From NCBI RefSeq assembly GCF_963576675.1, contig NC_088913.1, positions 79,793,001 through 79,857,000 on the forward strand: a stretch of DNA of 64,000 nucleotides. The letters are read 5' to 3'. The stretch's first letter is position 1; every line of letters begins with the position of its first letter. Made by a program: the position numbers and the translations under genes. The notes under the pieces are model-generated. The model was given only the letters and a program-made list of their open reading frames with translations, was not told where the DNA came from and did no database searches. This DNA is from Euphorbia lathyris. Lineage: Eukaryota > Streptophyta > Magnoliopsida > Malpighiales > Euphorbiaceae. Of the stretch, positions 46,011 through 58,455 are shown in pieces.

Positions 46011-46344
46011 TGTAAAAATACGTCTAACGTTTATGGCCATGAGCAATTTTACTCATAACGTCTAAAATTATGTAATTTTATCCCCAAAGTCTAAAATTAT
46101 GCAATTTTACCTTTAACGTTAGCGATCAATAGCAATTTTATCCATAACATTGACAAGTTGGGTCAATTTCAGATATTATTGTAAAATACAGCTATTTTGT
46201 TCCTTATTCTATACCAATTACATATCAATTTGTTTAAAAAAAATCATCTTTTCTATGATTTAATTATAAAAATGGAGATTAATATTTGTTAATTTGACGA
46301 AATATTTTGATTTTTTTTTGTCAAACTCCTAAGATAAACAGTAT
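46010..46344. mobile_element. MULE arm remnant
   Basis: CAATTTTACTCATAACGTCTAAAATTATG and two further similar units (46045-46165) match the arms of the element at 34190-34632. No opposite arm was recognised within the next few hundred bases. Confidence 0.45.
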
Positions 46345-47419
46345 ATTTTTGTTGGTAAATTACACTTATGGCCACTAAAGTTTATAATGTAGCTATCGAA
46401 TTTCAATTGTTAACAGTGTGACCACTAAACTTTACACTTTTTAACATAAGTGGTCACTCAACTTTAACTAACTCCTCAAAATTACTGTTAACGACCTCAA
46501 AATGAAAATATTCAAGAATTAAAGTTATTCATAATGATATTTACCATAAAATCATATTTTTTACTTTCCAAAATCACCTTTCTTGGAGATTTCCCTCTCT
46601 AAAAATTCATCTCTCTCTTCTAACCAAATACAACACCTAACACTACAAAAAAATGATCTATTGCGACGCTAAAATTTATGGCTTAACGACGCTTTTCAAC
46701 GTCTCTAAATGTTTACCCACGCTTTTTAAAGTATCGTCACAACTGTCGTTAAATCGCGTGTCGTTAAATTTAACGACACATAAACCTTGTGTGGGTAAAT
46801 TAGATCTGACGACATTTCGCATACAAACGTCGTCATGCTACCAACGCTTATATTTTCAACGTCAGAATTTTTTCCAATTTATTTATATTTAGTTTTTAAA
46901 AATTCCAATACATTTTAATAAAGCGTTGCAAAATTGATGACACATGACTTTTGTTACGTCGTTCTTTTGCTTCAAGAAATATTTATGGTGTCTTAAACAC
47001 GTCGATATTTTAATTTAAAAACATCTTGGAATTCACGACATTAAGTTATACAGTCATCTACATTTAGCTAGATGAAAATCTATTATAACAATTATACCTA
47101 TTTTTTAAAATCTATAAAATTAAGACACTTCAATAAAAGACGTTTATATTCCAAATGTAATGAAATTTTCTTAATAAAAAATTGTCATTGTTATTATTAT
47201 TACTATGAAATATTTGTATTTGAAGAGATATAAAAAGAAATCTGAAATGGAACACGGAAGGAAAAAAAATTATACAACATCTAAATGTTAATGAAACAAT
47301 ATAATATTTTATTAAACCTCTTCAAACTCAAAAAAAATAAAATAAAATATACATATAAACAATTATTACAAAGATAAAAAAAATAATAATAATACATAAT
47401 ATCAATGTACAAATAATAA

Positions 47420-47890
47420 AATCTGAAGCTTCAGCCGTCAAGATCAGCCTTCTCTTTCTTTTCCTCAGCAACATCATTGTTCCATTTTTTTTCTGCGATC
47501 TAAAAACTAAAATTGAAAGTCAGACTCAGAGATAAATTAAGGTTCCTACTCCACTTCAAAAACACCAAAATGAAAGTGCTAAAAGAATTAAATAATAATA
47601 TATAAGACGATGCGTTTTCAAATTCATAAACTAACAGGTCTCATAAATTTAATATTTTAATTTATAACCTGTCAATAGCAACATTATCCGTCCACATAGA
47701 TTCAATTGCTTCAACCATTTTCGAGTCAAATACTTTTCTCGACGTTTTTTCGGAAGAAAGAATTTTGGCATAGAAAATCAATACAAGATAGAGGAATAAT
47801 AAACTCGGTACATGACTAAAATGAGATAAACACGTACCCATTCCGTAGCAGTCTCAGCATCAGCCAACGGAGGCTTCAGTGATCCTAATA
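47420..47890 (-). pseudogene. Exon-like fragments inside the CACTA element
   Basis: On the minus strand three short open stretches look coding: about 47890-47835 (LLGSLKPPLADAETATEW, followed by GTACGT), about 47760-47665 (KVFDSKMVEAIESMWTDNVAI, followed by GTTATA) and about 47497-47425 (AEKKWNNDVAEEKKEKADL then stop, preceded by TTTTAG). These could be pieces of a captured host gene or of a CACTA regulatory ORF. I do not recognise the protein, and the reading is tentative. Confidence 0.3.
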
Positions 47891-48669
47891 ACTTCAAAGA
47901 ATAAAAAACTCAAAGCCTTTCAATATCTTGGACTATAAAAAAAAAAAATCGAAACAGATATACGAAGTAACTCATAAGACTAGGATGTTGTACATCCAAA
48001 ATGATAACCTTTGTATTCGTTGGACTGTTCCTGATTCTTTTTATTTGTTGTACAAGCATCTTGATTCCTGCCTCTCACGTTAGTTCTTAAAAATGAAAAT
48101 GAAATTGAAAGAGGAATTGGATTTAGAGGAGGTAAGATTCAGATAGAGATAGTGAAATACAAATGGAGAAGAGGCGGCATACATGAAGATGGAAGAGAAT
48201 TGGGTTAGTTAATATTGGGGTGATTATAGAGATAGTGGACACGATTTAACCCACACATGTTATATATCATGATAGTTTACTTCTTTTTCTTATTTTTTAT
48301 GTAATTTTTTCATTTATATTTAAAATAAAAAAGAGAAGAGGGTTTTACAGAAACAAATATAGAAAAAGCATAACTATAAAATATGTCATTAAAAATGATG
48401 AATAAATTTTCTATACAAAAAAGAGAAATAAATAGGACTTTTTTATATTTATGATATATATTTAACGAGATTTATTATTATTATTACCTTTTAAATAGTA
48501 TTTATTTTGTATTATTATTAGTAATTAATTTAAAACGCCGTTAAGTGATTATTAAAAAGTGTGGTTGAATTTTTAAATATGAGGACAAAACTAGAAAGCG
48601 TCTTCAACTAAAACAATATAAGGACACTTTTTTATTGTCGCAAAACCTAAACTGTCTATAAATTCTGAC

Positions 48670-49198
48670 CAGTGGCGGAACCAAGAGCTCAAATGACCCG
48701 GGGCTCAAACACATCAATAAAAAAAAAAAAATCGGAATTAACTGTGCGATTGACGGTAAATTTTCAAAGTCCAGCCCGTTAGGGCAGGCAAAATTTTTTT
48801 AGCCTCCAACGCATTAAAACTGTAAAAATGTTATCATTTTTTTTAGAAACTAGTATTGAACTAATTGAATATTAAATATGTTTATTTTTTTAATTGTAAA
48901 GATATATTAAAAATGAATTCAAAAGTGTTATGAAAATAAAAATAAAGAGTTGATTTAAAAATAAAAACTTATTAAATTAAAATGAGGTTGAAGGGAATCG
49001 AACACAGGACCTCTCAAATAAAAGCAAAGATCTTTAACCATCCAATCTACCTTTAAACATTGATATAATACTACATAGAGTCAATATAATTCTCTCTAAA
49101 ATATTACGAGATACCATTACTAAAAAAAAAAAATTCTCAATTCTCGGGCGGCCGGCCGGGGCTGGAGCCCCGGCCAACCCCCCCTGGTTCCGCCCCTG
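48670..49198. mobile_element. hAT-like MITE nested in the CACTA element
   Basis: Ends CAGTGGCGGAACCAAG and, as reverse complement, CAGGGGCGGAACCAGG. Exact 8-bp duplication ATTCTGAC (48662-48669, 49199-49206). At 48990-49050 the minus strand resembles a tRNA: TGTTCGATTCCC fits an internal B box; an A box is not convincing. No transposase. Confidence 0.9.
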
Positions 49199-49831
49199 AT
49201 TCTGACGCATTTTTTTCTCTAAATGTATAGTTAAATTTTAAAACATGCCAACAAAAAATACAAAGTGTCATTAAATAATTTAAAAACATGACACAAAATT
49301 AAAAAGTGTGGTTGAATTTTTAGTTATGGGAATAATCAATTAAAAATGTATTAAAAAAGAAACTATCGGGACACTTTCTCACAATGCAAATTATAAACTG
49401 TCTTTAACTATAAAAAAAATAACGACGCATTTTTTAAAAGTGTATTTAATTTTTTAAAAATGCCATCAAATAATAAAAAGTGTCGTTAAGTGATATAAAA
49501 TCCAACACAAATACCAAAACGTAGCTAAATTTGGAAATATCAAGACACATATTAAAAATGTCGCTAAAAAAGTGTCGTAATAGACCCATTTTTTTGTAGT
49601 GTAAATGACATCAAAACGAAAATTTTCAGCAATTAAAGTTTGTTAGAATATCATTAACTCTTCTAATTTTTTTTTATTTTGAAACCGTCAAATGTCGTTT
49701 TAAGGCGTTGAGTGGCCACCGGTATTAAAAAGTGTAAAGTTCAGTGGTCATACTGTTAAGAATTTAAGTTCAGTGGCCACAATGTTAAAATGAGTAAAGT
49801 TTAGTGGCCATAAGTGTAATTTATCCATTGT

Positions 49832-51564
49832 TGTCACGTCCGGGTCTAAATTTCTAGAATTTATACCTTGATAGTAATATATATTATAATTATTAGGTAT
49901 ATGATTTTTATTTGGTGTTATAGAAAAAGTTTGAAGTTAATTTGAGGGTTTTATATGTAAATTAAAAGTTTAAAATAATTTTTAAAGATTATAGAAAGAT
50001 GGAGGATCAATCTTGATATTTACCATATTTGAGAGATCTATCTCAAATGTTCCAGCGGATGATCATCATCTATTATTTTCTTTCTTTTTCTTTTTCTTTC
50101 TTTCATCTTTATCTGTTCATCATCGTTCATCGATCGTTTCTCCACCGTTTCATTGATTTACGGAGATTCGACCGTCCGAATCACTCAAAATTAAAACTAT
50201 AGCATCCTTATGTATAGTTCTAAGTCCTAGTCGAAGAGTTTTTGAATTTCGGCAGTATTTGAAGGGAAATGGCTTAGACAGAGTTTAGAGGCGAATTGAA
50301 CGGGTTTGTGGTCTTGAATTAGTAGCCAAGGTATGTAACTATCAACTATATTTTGAGGTTTATGTATATAGATATATATATAATCAAAGAAGTTTCAGAA
50401 ATTGATATTTGAAGGTTCTGCAGGAATTTTATAAAATTGAGATTTTTCACGATCTTGCTTTTATTGTGAAATTACGGTTCAAATGAAGCTATTGATTATG
50501 TTTCTATCTAAATTTCAGATTTTAATTGATTATGTTGATTTAAGACTTAATTTGGTTGATTTACATATATGTTTTTGGTTTCAATATATCTATATATTGA
50601 ACAAAATGAATTTGATGATTTCTTACGAATTGTTTTTGGATTGAGAAATCTATTGCGGTTATTATTGTTATTATTTTGGATTGAAGTCCAAATATGATTT
50701 TTATCATACAAAAAGGCAAATTGAAGCCAAATGATTTATGGTGATGAAATAGTTTGGAATTTGATTGTGAAAGGAAATTTGAGTACGTTATGATTTTATG
50801 ATTTTATATCCATCGAGAGCTATCCGGATCGGTGGTTCCATATTTGAAGACCATGTTCAGTGAGGGACATGGCATGTGTACACAGTTTGAAGACCTATTG
50901 GGTATGGCAAAGAAGTGTTGGGTAAGACCATATGGGATAGGCAATGTTAAGAGACGTCTCGATTATATATGTGGTTATGGATTGATATTTAAGGGGAGAA
51001 ACTCGAGGATGGATACAATGTTTTTAAGTTCATTTGGATTATGTTTTCCGTTATGATTGATTTTAATATAAGATTTTACGTTTGTTTGATTACGATTTGG
51101 TTTGATAAAACGTTTATTTGATTATAATATTTTATAAGGTTTTGAACTCAAGAATCGATATAAGATTATATATTTTTGGTTTTTGGTTCACTACTTTGAC
51201 TATATTATGAACTTTGGTTTGAGTGTATTTTATAAGGTTTTGTTTAAATCCCTTTTTAACGGTATATATGTAGCTATGTTCAGTAAGTTGATTTTTATAA
51301 CTGATAGTTTCTTACTGAGATTTTTGTCTCACATTTTCAAATGTTTTAATGTTTTTAGGTGAGAAAGTACAGGATATTGAGAAGGTTACCGACCGTTTAG
51401 GCGGGGTTTGGAAGTTGGCTGCTTATTGTGAGAATTATGGCTAGAACTTTGGTAGTTCAATATATAATGATATTTGGATTAAATTAGAGACTCCTAAGTA
51501 TTGATTATGATCTTTCTATTTCACGCCCGATGCCGATTGAGGTCATTTAGGGTCGGGTATGACA
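49832..51564 (+). repeat. 5' LTR (1733 bp)
   Basis: Almost identical to 53623-55346. Visible differences include a 10-bp stretch near 50387 missing from the other LTR, and single changes such as AGATCTATC against AGAACTATC near 50035. The conserved part around 50815-51060 reads as an open frame of 74 codons by chance. Confidence 0.93.
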
Positions 51565-51579
51565 GTTTGGTATCAGAGC

Positions 51580-53606
51580 TCTAGGTTATCTTCCTCGGAC
51601 ATAGTAGGTTAAATTCTTCGGACCTAAGGTTGATAGTCATTGAGGAATATGAATATGTGGTGATAGCTAAGAAATACTTGATAGTATTTGAGGAATATGA
51701 ATATTTGGTGATAGCTAAGAAATAATCGATAATAATTGAGGAATATGAATATTTGGTGCAAGCTAAGAAATAATTTGAAATTTTTCGAGGATTTGATGGT
51801 TAGTAAAATATTGGGTGTATGAACATCTAGAGATAATAGAGAATTGTCTATATAGGTGTTGCGGGAGAATCAGATCCGTATCTTAATCTTATGATGCATT
51901 TTTCAACCAGATAGAGACTGAATCTGTCATGGAGTCCTAAATGAAAGTTCTTTATTATTATCTTACCTTTCCAGGGGTTTTTGAATCGCCTTAATCGGAC
52001 TCCGTATGAAAAAGTTATGCTGAAAACGGCATATGTTGGTCATTTTAGCGTTAAACCAGAATTTGGTTTTTGTTTGATTTTTCTCCATAGTGTGACTTGG
52101 AATTGATATTTGAGAGTTTAATAGTGGCTGCAAAATATACGTATCTCAGATGTGAAGTAATGTTAGGAGACATTGAAATGATATGATGAGTTTTGGAGTT
52201 AATTTATATGTGATTAAGAAAGCGAAAATGTGGAGATTTCAATTAATTGTTTTGGAGGTGATTATCAATTGGAGATTATGATAGGAGTTTAACAAGTTAT
52301 GGAATCTTAAGTTGAATAAATGATCTCCGAATTCAAATGCAGATCTATTGTTGAATTTTATCGGGTTGAGGTTTAGAATTATTGAGAGTTATATAAATGA
52401 TGTTTAGAGAGATACCGATGTTAGTGATCAATAAGAAGTAAAGTTGGAGAATATATTGGAGTTCATGATTTGATGATTACATATGAAAATTTGGTAAGCT
52501 TAAATAGTGTTTGAGAAAATAATTAAGAGATGAATTTTGAGGACAAATTTGTCTGATCTTAAGAGTTTGAGGTAGGAAATTACGAGATAAATAAGAAAGA
52601 AGTTATTTTTAGTTGAAGTTTGTGTGATTATGGTTTTAGTTTATATAAGGATCAAATTGAGTGTTTATAGGTCAAATAAGAAAATCGAGTGATATTATAG
52701 ATTTATTGACTTTTATGGGTATAAAGATATTATTTGGAGTTTGAAGAAGACAAAAAAAAAATATTGATTGTCGTAATTTAGATACCATATATTCATTGAC
52801 TATATAGTTTGGAGAGACGATTAAAGTTTATTTGGTTGGATTAGTGGTATATATAGTGATGATTATAAAAAAAAAATAGCATGTTACCTTAATTGATTTT
52901 AAGGAATTAACTGGAGAATTATAAGAGTGATATTGATATTAAAATTTTATGTAAATAGTCTTATTGATAGGAAATTGTATCATCAGAATGATGTTTATAT
53001 TGGTGATGTTAATGTTGAGGTTTATGCAATGACTCTTATAAGAGTGATGATGATGTTGATGCTAATAATTGAAGATTATAATATAAATAGTTATTGGAGT
53101 GAAAAGTTATATATTTAAGTATTATTATGATGCAATATGATTATAGATGTATGATGTTTATTGATTGGCATTATTTGAAGTTTAAGACAAATATAAGATC
53201 GTACATATTAGCGGTTCAAAAGTGATATTTTTGAAGTCTACAGAACTTGGAGATAGGTGAAATATATTTGATATATATGCAATTGATGGAATCAATTGTG
53301 ATTTAAATCTATTAAAGTGAGAGGTTTGGTTTAATGATAGGAAGATATGCAAATAACGTATATTGTGGATTATGGTGATGGAATCGATTAGGTTAAAGTT
53401 TAGAGTTATTAAGAGTATATTGCAATAATGGTTACAGTGATTTTGATATTGATAAATGATGGAGTTAATGGGAGGAAACATTAGAATTTGTGGTCTTATG
53501 ATGATTATGAGGAATCTTGATAATTTGAAATAATTTTGTGATCTTGGAGATTATTTGAGGAAGAAAATATAGATTTAGAGAATGTGAATTTCGAGGACGA
53601 AATTTT
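51580..53606 (+). other. Non-coding interior of the LARD-like element
   Basis: No long ORF on either strand. A 48-bp unit starting GAGGAATATGAATAT is repeated three times (51642, 51690, 51738). The remainder is AT-rich and of low complexity in style, with many TGATTATGG and GAGATTATT-like words that look like decayed coding or leader sequence. Confidence 0.7.
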
Positions 53607-53622
53607 TTAAGGTGGGGAGAAT

Positions 53623-55346
53623 TGTCACGTCCGGGTCTAAATTTCTAGAATTTATACCTTGATAGTAATATATATTATAATTATTAGGTATATGATTTTT
53701 ATTTGGTGTTATAGAAAAAGTTTGAAGTTAATTTGAGGGTTTTATATGTAAATTAAAAGTTTAGGATAATTTTTAAAGATTATAGAAAGATGGAGGATCA
53801 ATCTTGATATTTACCATATTTGAGAGAACTATCTCAAATCTTCCGGCGGATGATCATCATCTATTATTTTCTTTTTTTTTTTCTTTTTCTTTCTTTCATC
53901 TTTATCTGTTCATCATCGTTCATCGATCGTTTCTCCACCGTTTCATTGATTTACGGAGATTCGACCGTCCGAATCACTCAAAATTAAAACTATAGCATCC
54001 TTATGTATAGTTCTAAGTCCTAGTCAAAGAGTTTTTGAATTTCGGCAGTATTTGAAGGGAAATGGCTTAGACAGAGTTTAGAGGCGAATTGAACGGGTTT
54101 GTGGTCTTGAATTAGTAGCCAAGGTAAGTAACTATCAACTATATTTTGAGGTTTATGTATATAGATATATATATAATCAAAGAAATTGATATTTGAAGGT
54201 TCTGCAGGAATTTTATAAAATTGAGATTTTTCACGATCTTGCTTTTATTGTGAAATTACGGTTCAAATGAAGCTATTGATTATGTTTCTATCTAAATTTC
54301 AGATTTTAGTTGATTATGTTGATTTAAGACTTAATTTGGTTGATTTACATATATGTTTTTGGTTTCAATATATCTATATATTGAACAAAATGAATTTGAT
54401 GATTTCTTACGAATTGTTTTTGGATTGAGAAATCTATTGCGGTTATTATTGTTATTATTTTGGATTGAAGTCCAAATATGATTTTTATCATACAAAAAGG
54501 CAAATTGAAGCCAAATGATTTATGGTGATGAAATAGTTTGGAATTTGATTGTGAAAGGAAATTTGAATACGTTATGATTTTATGATTTTATATCCATCGA
54601 GAGCTATCCGGATCGGTGGTTCCATATTTGAAGACCATGTTCAGTGAGGGACTGGCCTGTGTACACAGTTTGAAGACCTATTGGGTATGGCAAAGAAGTG
54701 TTGGGTAAGACCATATGGGATAGGCAATGTTAAGAGACGTCTCGATTATATATGTGGTTATGGATTGATATTTAAGGGGAGAAACTCGAGAATGGATACA
54801 ATGTTTTTAAGTTCATTTGGATTATGTTTTCCGTTATGATTGATTTTAATATAAGATTTTACGTTTGTTTGATTACGATTTGGTTTGATAAAACGTTTAT
54901 TTGATTATAATATTTTATAAGGTTTTGAACTCAAGAATCGATATAAGATTATATATTTTTGGTTTTTGGTTCACTACTTTGACTATATTATGAACTTTGG
55001 TTTGAGTGTATTTTATAAGGTTTTGTTTAAATCCCTTTTTAACGGTATATATGTAGCTATGTTCAGTAAGTTGATTTTTATAACTGATAGTTTCTTACTG
55101 AGATTTTTGTCTCACATTTTCAAATGTTTTAATGTTTTTAGGTGAGAAAGTACAGGATATTGAGAAGGTTACCGACCGTTTAGACGGGGTTTGGAAGTTG
55201 GCTGCTTATTGTGAGAATATGGTTAGAACTTTAGTAGTTCAATATATAATGATATTTTGGTTAAATTAGAGACTCCTAAGTATTGATTATGATCTTTCTA
55301 TTTCACGCCCGATGCCGATTGAGGTCATTTAGGGTCGGGTATGACA
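53623..55346 (+). repeat. 3' LTR (1724 bp)
   Basis: See the 5' LTR. Close similarity of the pair implies that the element inserted recently relative to most others in this window. Confidence 0.93.
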
Positions 55347-55389
55347 ATTGTTTTGTAATAAATTATGGAATTGAGGTGAAAAATTGAAA

Positions 55390-55915
55390 GGGTAAATTAC
55401 ACCCATGGCCACTGAGCTTTACCCATTTTCACATTATGACCACTGAACTTTATCTCTTCCCGGTATGACCACTGAACGTTATACTTTTTAACACCGGTGG
55501 TCACTTAATGCCTCAAAATGATCGTTGTCGGCTAAAAATAAAAAATCCAAAATGTTAATGATATTCTAAAGAGCTTCAATTCTTGAAAATTTTCGTTTTG
55601 AGATCATTTTGGTGTTGTTTGGTTAGGAGAGAGAAAGTGAATTTTTAGAGAGAGAAATTTCCAAAAATTGTGATTTTCGAAAATAAAAAATATGGTTTCA
55701 TGGTAAATGTCGTTCTGAACAACTTTAATTCTTGAATATTTTCATTTTGACGTTGTTAACGATCGTTAACGGTCATTTTGAGAAGTTACTTAAAATTGAG
55801 TGGCCACCAGTGTTAAAAAGTGTAAAGTTCAGTGGCCATACTGAGAAGAAATGAAGTTCAATGGCCATAATTTGAAAATGGGGAAAGTTCAGTGGCCATG
55901 AGTGTAATTTACCCA
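55390..55915. mobile_element. MULE-type MITE (526 bp)
   Basis: Ends GGGTAAATTACACCCATGGCC and GGCCATGAGTGTAATTTACCC, inverted over about 150 bases. A 9-bp repeat AAATTGAAA on both sides (55381-55389, 55916-55924). Same family as 46354-49826. Confidence 0.88.
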
Positions 55916-55942
55916 AAATTGAAAATAACAACATAACCTATA

Positions 55943-57108
55943 GGCTTAATACATCATTTGCACTCTGAACTTGTCTAAGAAGCTTGATTGGCCCCATGAA
56001 CTTTCAAAGTGTCCTAATAGCTCCATCAACTTTTATAAAAGGTTCAGTTAGCCTCCTGCACTTGCATAAATTGTAATCAATTAATCACTCAGTTGCAAAA
56101 AAAAAAAAACAAGCAAGTTAAATGTGGAAGATGTATTCCATGTGTCTTAGAATGTTATTATATAATTCAAGAATAGAGTAAAAATGAAGTTATTACTTGC
56201 TCAACTATCAACTTTGTATTCTCTAATATTACAACCGCAATACCCCGATCTTGATTTGTCTTACTTTTTTTAAGACGCGTGCAATACATTTTCTGCATTT
56301 AACTTACTTCTTTTTTTGCAATCGAGTAATCAATTGATTACATTTTGTGTAAGTTCAGTAGACCTTGCCATGGGCCGATGAGCCCGCCCGCCCAGCCCGA
56401 GCCCAGGCCCATTTAGTCGGGCCTGGACACATAAAATTAGTGTCAGGTCCGGCCCGACCCAAGCCCGATTAAGCCCGCCTAGTAAATGGGCGGGCCTGGG
56501 CTATGTAAATACCCGGCGGGCCCGACCCAAGCCCGATTAAGCCCGCCTAGTAAATGGGCAGGCCTGGGCTATGTAAATACCCGACGGGCCCGGCCCGTTA
56601 TATATATATATATATTTATTTATTTATAAATTTAATTATATAAATTTTAGATAGCTATATTTTATTGTTATGTTGTAATTTTAGATAGTTATTTTTTATT
56701 GTTATATTGTAATTTTATTTCGAACTTAACTATTAGTTTGTTATATTTTTCTAAGACTTATTAACTATTATGTTTATTATTTTTTATTAAAAAAAAGTTA
56801 GTATTTTATTTTAATTGATTTTTTTTAATATAGATATGGGCTTGGGTGGGCAGGCTTGGGATTCCTTGTTTAGGCCCGAGCCCGGCCCGAACCGAGCCCG
56901 AATCTAATTAGTGTGGGCTTGGGCTGGGTTTGGGCTTATCAGGTTTTATCACCGGCCCGAGCCCGGCCCGGCCCATGCCGAAGTCTAAAGTTCAGAGGGT
57001 TAACTGAATATTTTATGCAAGTTCAGAAGGCTATCAGAACACTTTGAAAGATTAGAAGACCAATCAAGTATTTTTGGACAAATTAAGGAGGAAATGATGT
57101 ATTAAACC
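55943..57108. mobile_element. MULE-type MITE, split by a hAT
   Basis: Ends GGCTTAATACATCATTTGC and (reverse complement) GGTTTAATACATCATTTCC; arms of about 120 bp. The 9-bp duplication TAACCTATA / TAATCTATA (55934-55942, 57109-57117) differs at one base. A hAT at 56359-56987 is nested in it. Confidence 0.85.
56359..56987. mobile_element. hAT-like MITE nested in a MULE, GGGCCTGG-rich
   Basis: Ends TAGACCTTGCCATGGGCC and (reverse complement) TAGACTTCGGCATGGGCC. Exact 8-bp duplication AAGTTCAG (56351-56358, 56988-56995). The arms are packed with CCCGAGCCC, GGGCCTGGGC and AAGCCCGATTAAGCCC words; a unit of about 67 bp is repeated in tandem between about 56450 and 56595. Non-coding. Confidence 0.87.
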
Positions 57109-57117
57109 TAATCTATA

Positions 57118-57530
57118 ATCATTATTTGAAAGAAGTCATGGTCTTTATTTTTGTGGTCAAGGATTTTTATTTTTGTGGAAATTTTTTATCTCATGATATC
57201 ACATAATTTAACTTGTTTTTATAAGAAACCAAATCTTAATTAAGTTGACCAAATTTTCTTGTATAATAATTGGTCATATATTATGCAATGAGTATAATGA
57301 TTAGAATGTGAACAATACATGACACCAGCAGAAGCTTCATTTCTCATAAAAGCATAAATACAAATTCACAAACATCACCACCAAAATAATAATAATAAAA
57401 TAAAATAATTAATAGTTCATACCCATATTTAAAGAATTCCAAACATCTTAAAAAAAAAAAAAAAAAAAAATTCCAAACATCACACCAAAACAAAGGACTT
57501 CACACGATGGCAAATATAATATTGATCATT
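57118..57530. other. AT-rich spacer, no gene seen
   Basis: A-rich tracts at 57386-57410 and 57450-57470. No element ends recognised. Confidence 0.4.
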
Positions 57531-58217
57531 GAAAATTGATATTTAGAAGCAAAACAACATTTTGGTATGTTATTGCTGCCAACAGTATTCCGGTCTATTG
57601 GCTTAAACCTCTTTTAGGCTGGGTTAAAGTCAATATGGACGGCTCTACTTTTGGCACATCTGGCAAGACAGGAGCGGGAGGTATTTTTTTTGCAAATATC
57701 GAGGCTTTTCCAAATGTTGTTTTGCTTTTTCTACCATCCTTCTTTTGCTTATATGGCTGAATTGAGAGCCGTTATTTTCGCAATTGAACTTGTTTGGAAA
57801 AAAAATTGCCATCAGTTTTGAGTTGAGTCAGACTCAATGTACGTAGTTAATCTGCTTAGACATCGTTCCACGGATGTTCCTTAGAGTATTCGACAAGAGT
57901 GGTTGCATGGTCTCAGCATTTGCTCTAGGATGAACATTCTCTTTTCACACATCTTTAGGGAAGGAAATAGAGTTGCTGATGTATTGGTAAAGTTTGAAGT
58001 CTATTCCTCAGTGATCAATTGGTGGCCCTCATCTCCTGCTTTTTGCCATAGGTTTCTCCTCCCCCCTTCTTTTTGTTTGTTCTCCTTCCTGTTCTCTTGT
58101 TCAAACACTCACTTTTTTCTTTTATTAATATATTGCAAGTTTGACAGTTCTTGGGACCATGAGTGCTCACCCCGTTTAAAGTTCTGTCTCGTCCCCATGT
58201 CTATATAAAAAAAAAAT
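57531..58217 (+). mobile_element. LINE 3' fragment (RNase H tail)
   Basis: Plus strand: WVKVNMDGSTFGTSGKTGAGG at about 57620-57680 (start of the RNase H-like domain), and FREGNRVADVLVKF at about 57950-57995 (its end), in different frames. An A-run at 58207-58216 is the poly(A) end. Stops and frame changes make it dead. The target duplication was not resolved. Confidence 0.8.
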
Positions 58218-58354
58218 TTGGTTCCCTTTGACCTATATTCCAATTTACAATTTAGTATGCGGCTTTAAAACATGTTTTTATGTATTAAAAATTACCTTAC
58301 TAACTCAATCACTTTCTTTTTATTTTTCGGATGAGATTTTCAATTATGCTTCAG

Positions 58355-58455
58355 GGAAAATTACAAAACTGGGTCAAATGGGAGGCTCATTTACATATTT
58401 AACCCATTTACTCAACATATCTAGACTAATTTTGTGTGACTTTTCCATAATACCC
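58355..58455. mobile_element. Possible MULE terminal arm
   Basis: GGGAAAATTACAAAACTGGG and following words have the style of a MULE end. I found no inverted partner downstream in the window, so this may be one half of a rearranged or gene-carrying element. Confidence 0.35.

Larger units (their letters stand above)
46641..49601. mobile_element. CACTA (En/Spm) element, non-autonomous, 2.96 kb
   Basis: Begins CACTACAAAAAAATG and ends CATTTTTTTGTAGTG, the defining CACTA termini, with TAA on both sides (46638-46640 and 49602-49604) as the 3-bp duplication. Subterminal repeats of ACGACGCTTTT / GCGTCGTTAAA type crowd both ends, as expected of TNPA-type binding sites. No transposase ORF. It holds a hAT (48670-49198) and an exon-like stretch (47420-47890). 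Confidence 0.92.
46354..49826. mobile_element. MULE-type MITE, about 510 bp, split by a CACTA insertion
   Basis: The left part 46354-46640 begins GGTAAATTACACTTATGGCC and the right part 49605-49826 ends GGCCATAAGTGTAATTTATCC, inverted repeats rich in 'GTGGTCACTCAACTTTA'-like words. It belongs to the same family as 55390-55915 (526 bp), so the unsplit length agrees. The 9-bp flanks are only weakly alike. The intervening 2.96 kb is a CACTA element. Confidence 0.82.
49832..55346 (+). mobile_element. Non-coding LTR retrotransposon (LARD-like), 5.5 kb
   Basis: Two long LTRs (49832-51564 and 53623-55346), both TGTCACGTCC..GGGTATGACA, a primer binding site TGGTATCAGAGC (51568-51579, initiator Met tRNA), a polypurine tract AAGGTGGGGAGA (53610-53621) and an exact 5-bp target duplication ATTGT (49827-49831, 55347-55351). 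The 2.06-kb interior has no gag-pol. The ending CGAGGACGAAATTTTTTAAGGTGGGGAG looks like the end of a Ty3/gypsy pol of the Tekay type, suggesting it derives from that group (inference). The strand is set by the binding-site order. Confidence 0.93.

Noticed and set aside
50832..51056. 74-codon ORF in the LARD LTR
   Set aside because: In the other LTR copy the same frame is disrupted near 54650 by small deletions, so it is not maintained.
53182..53481. 99-codon minus-strand ORF in the LARD interior
   Set aside because: Composition is that of AT-rich non-coding DNA (N, I, H, S), with no domain and no conservation signal visible.
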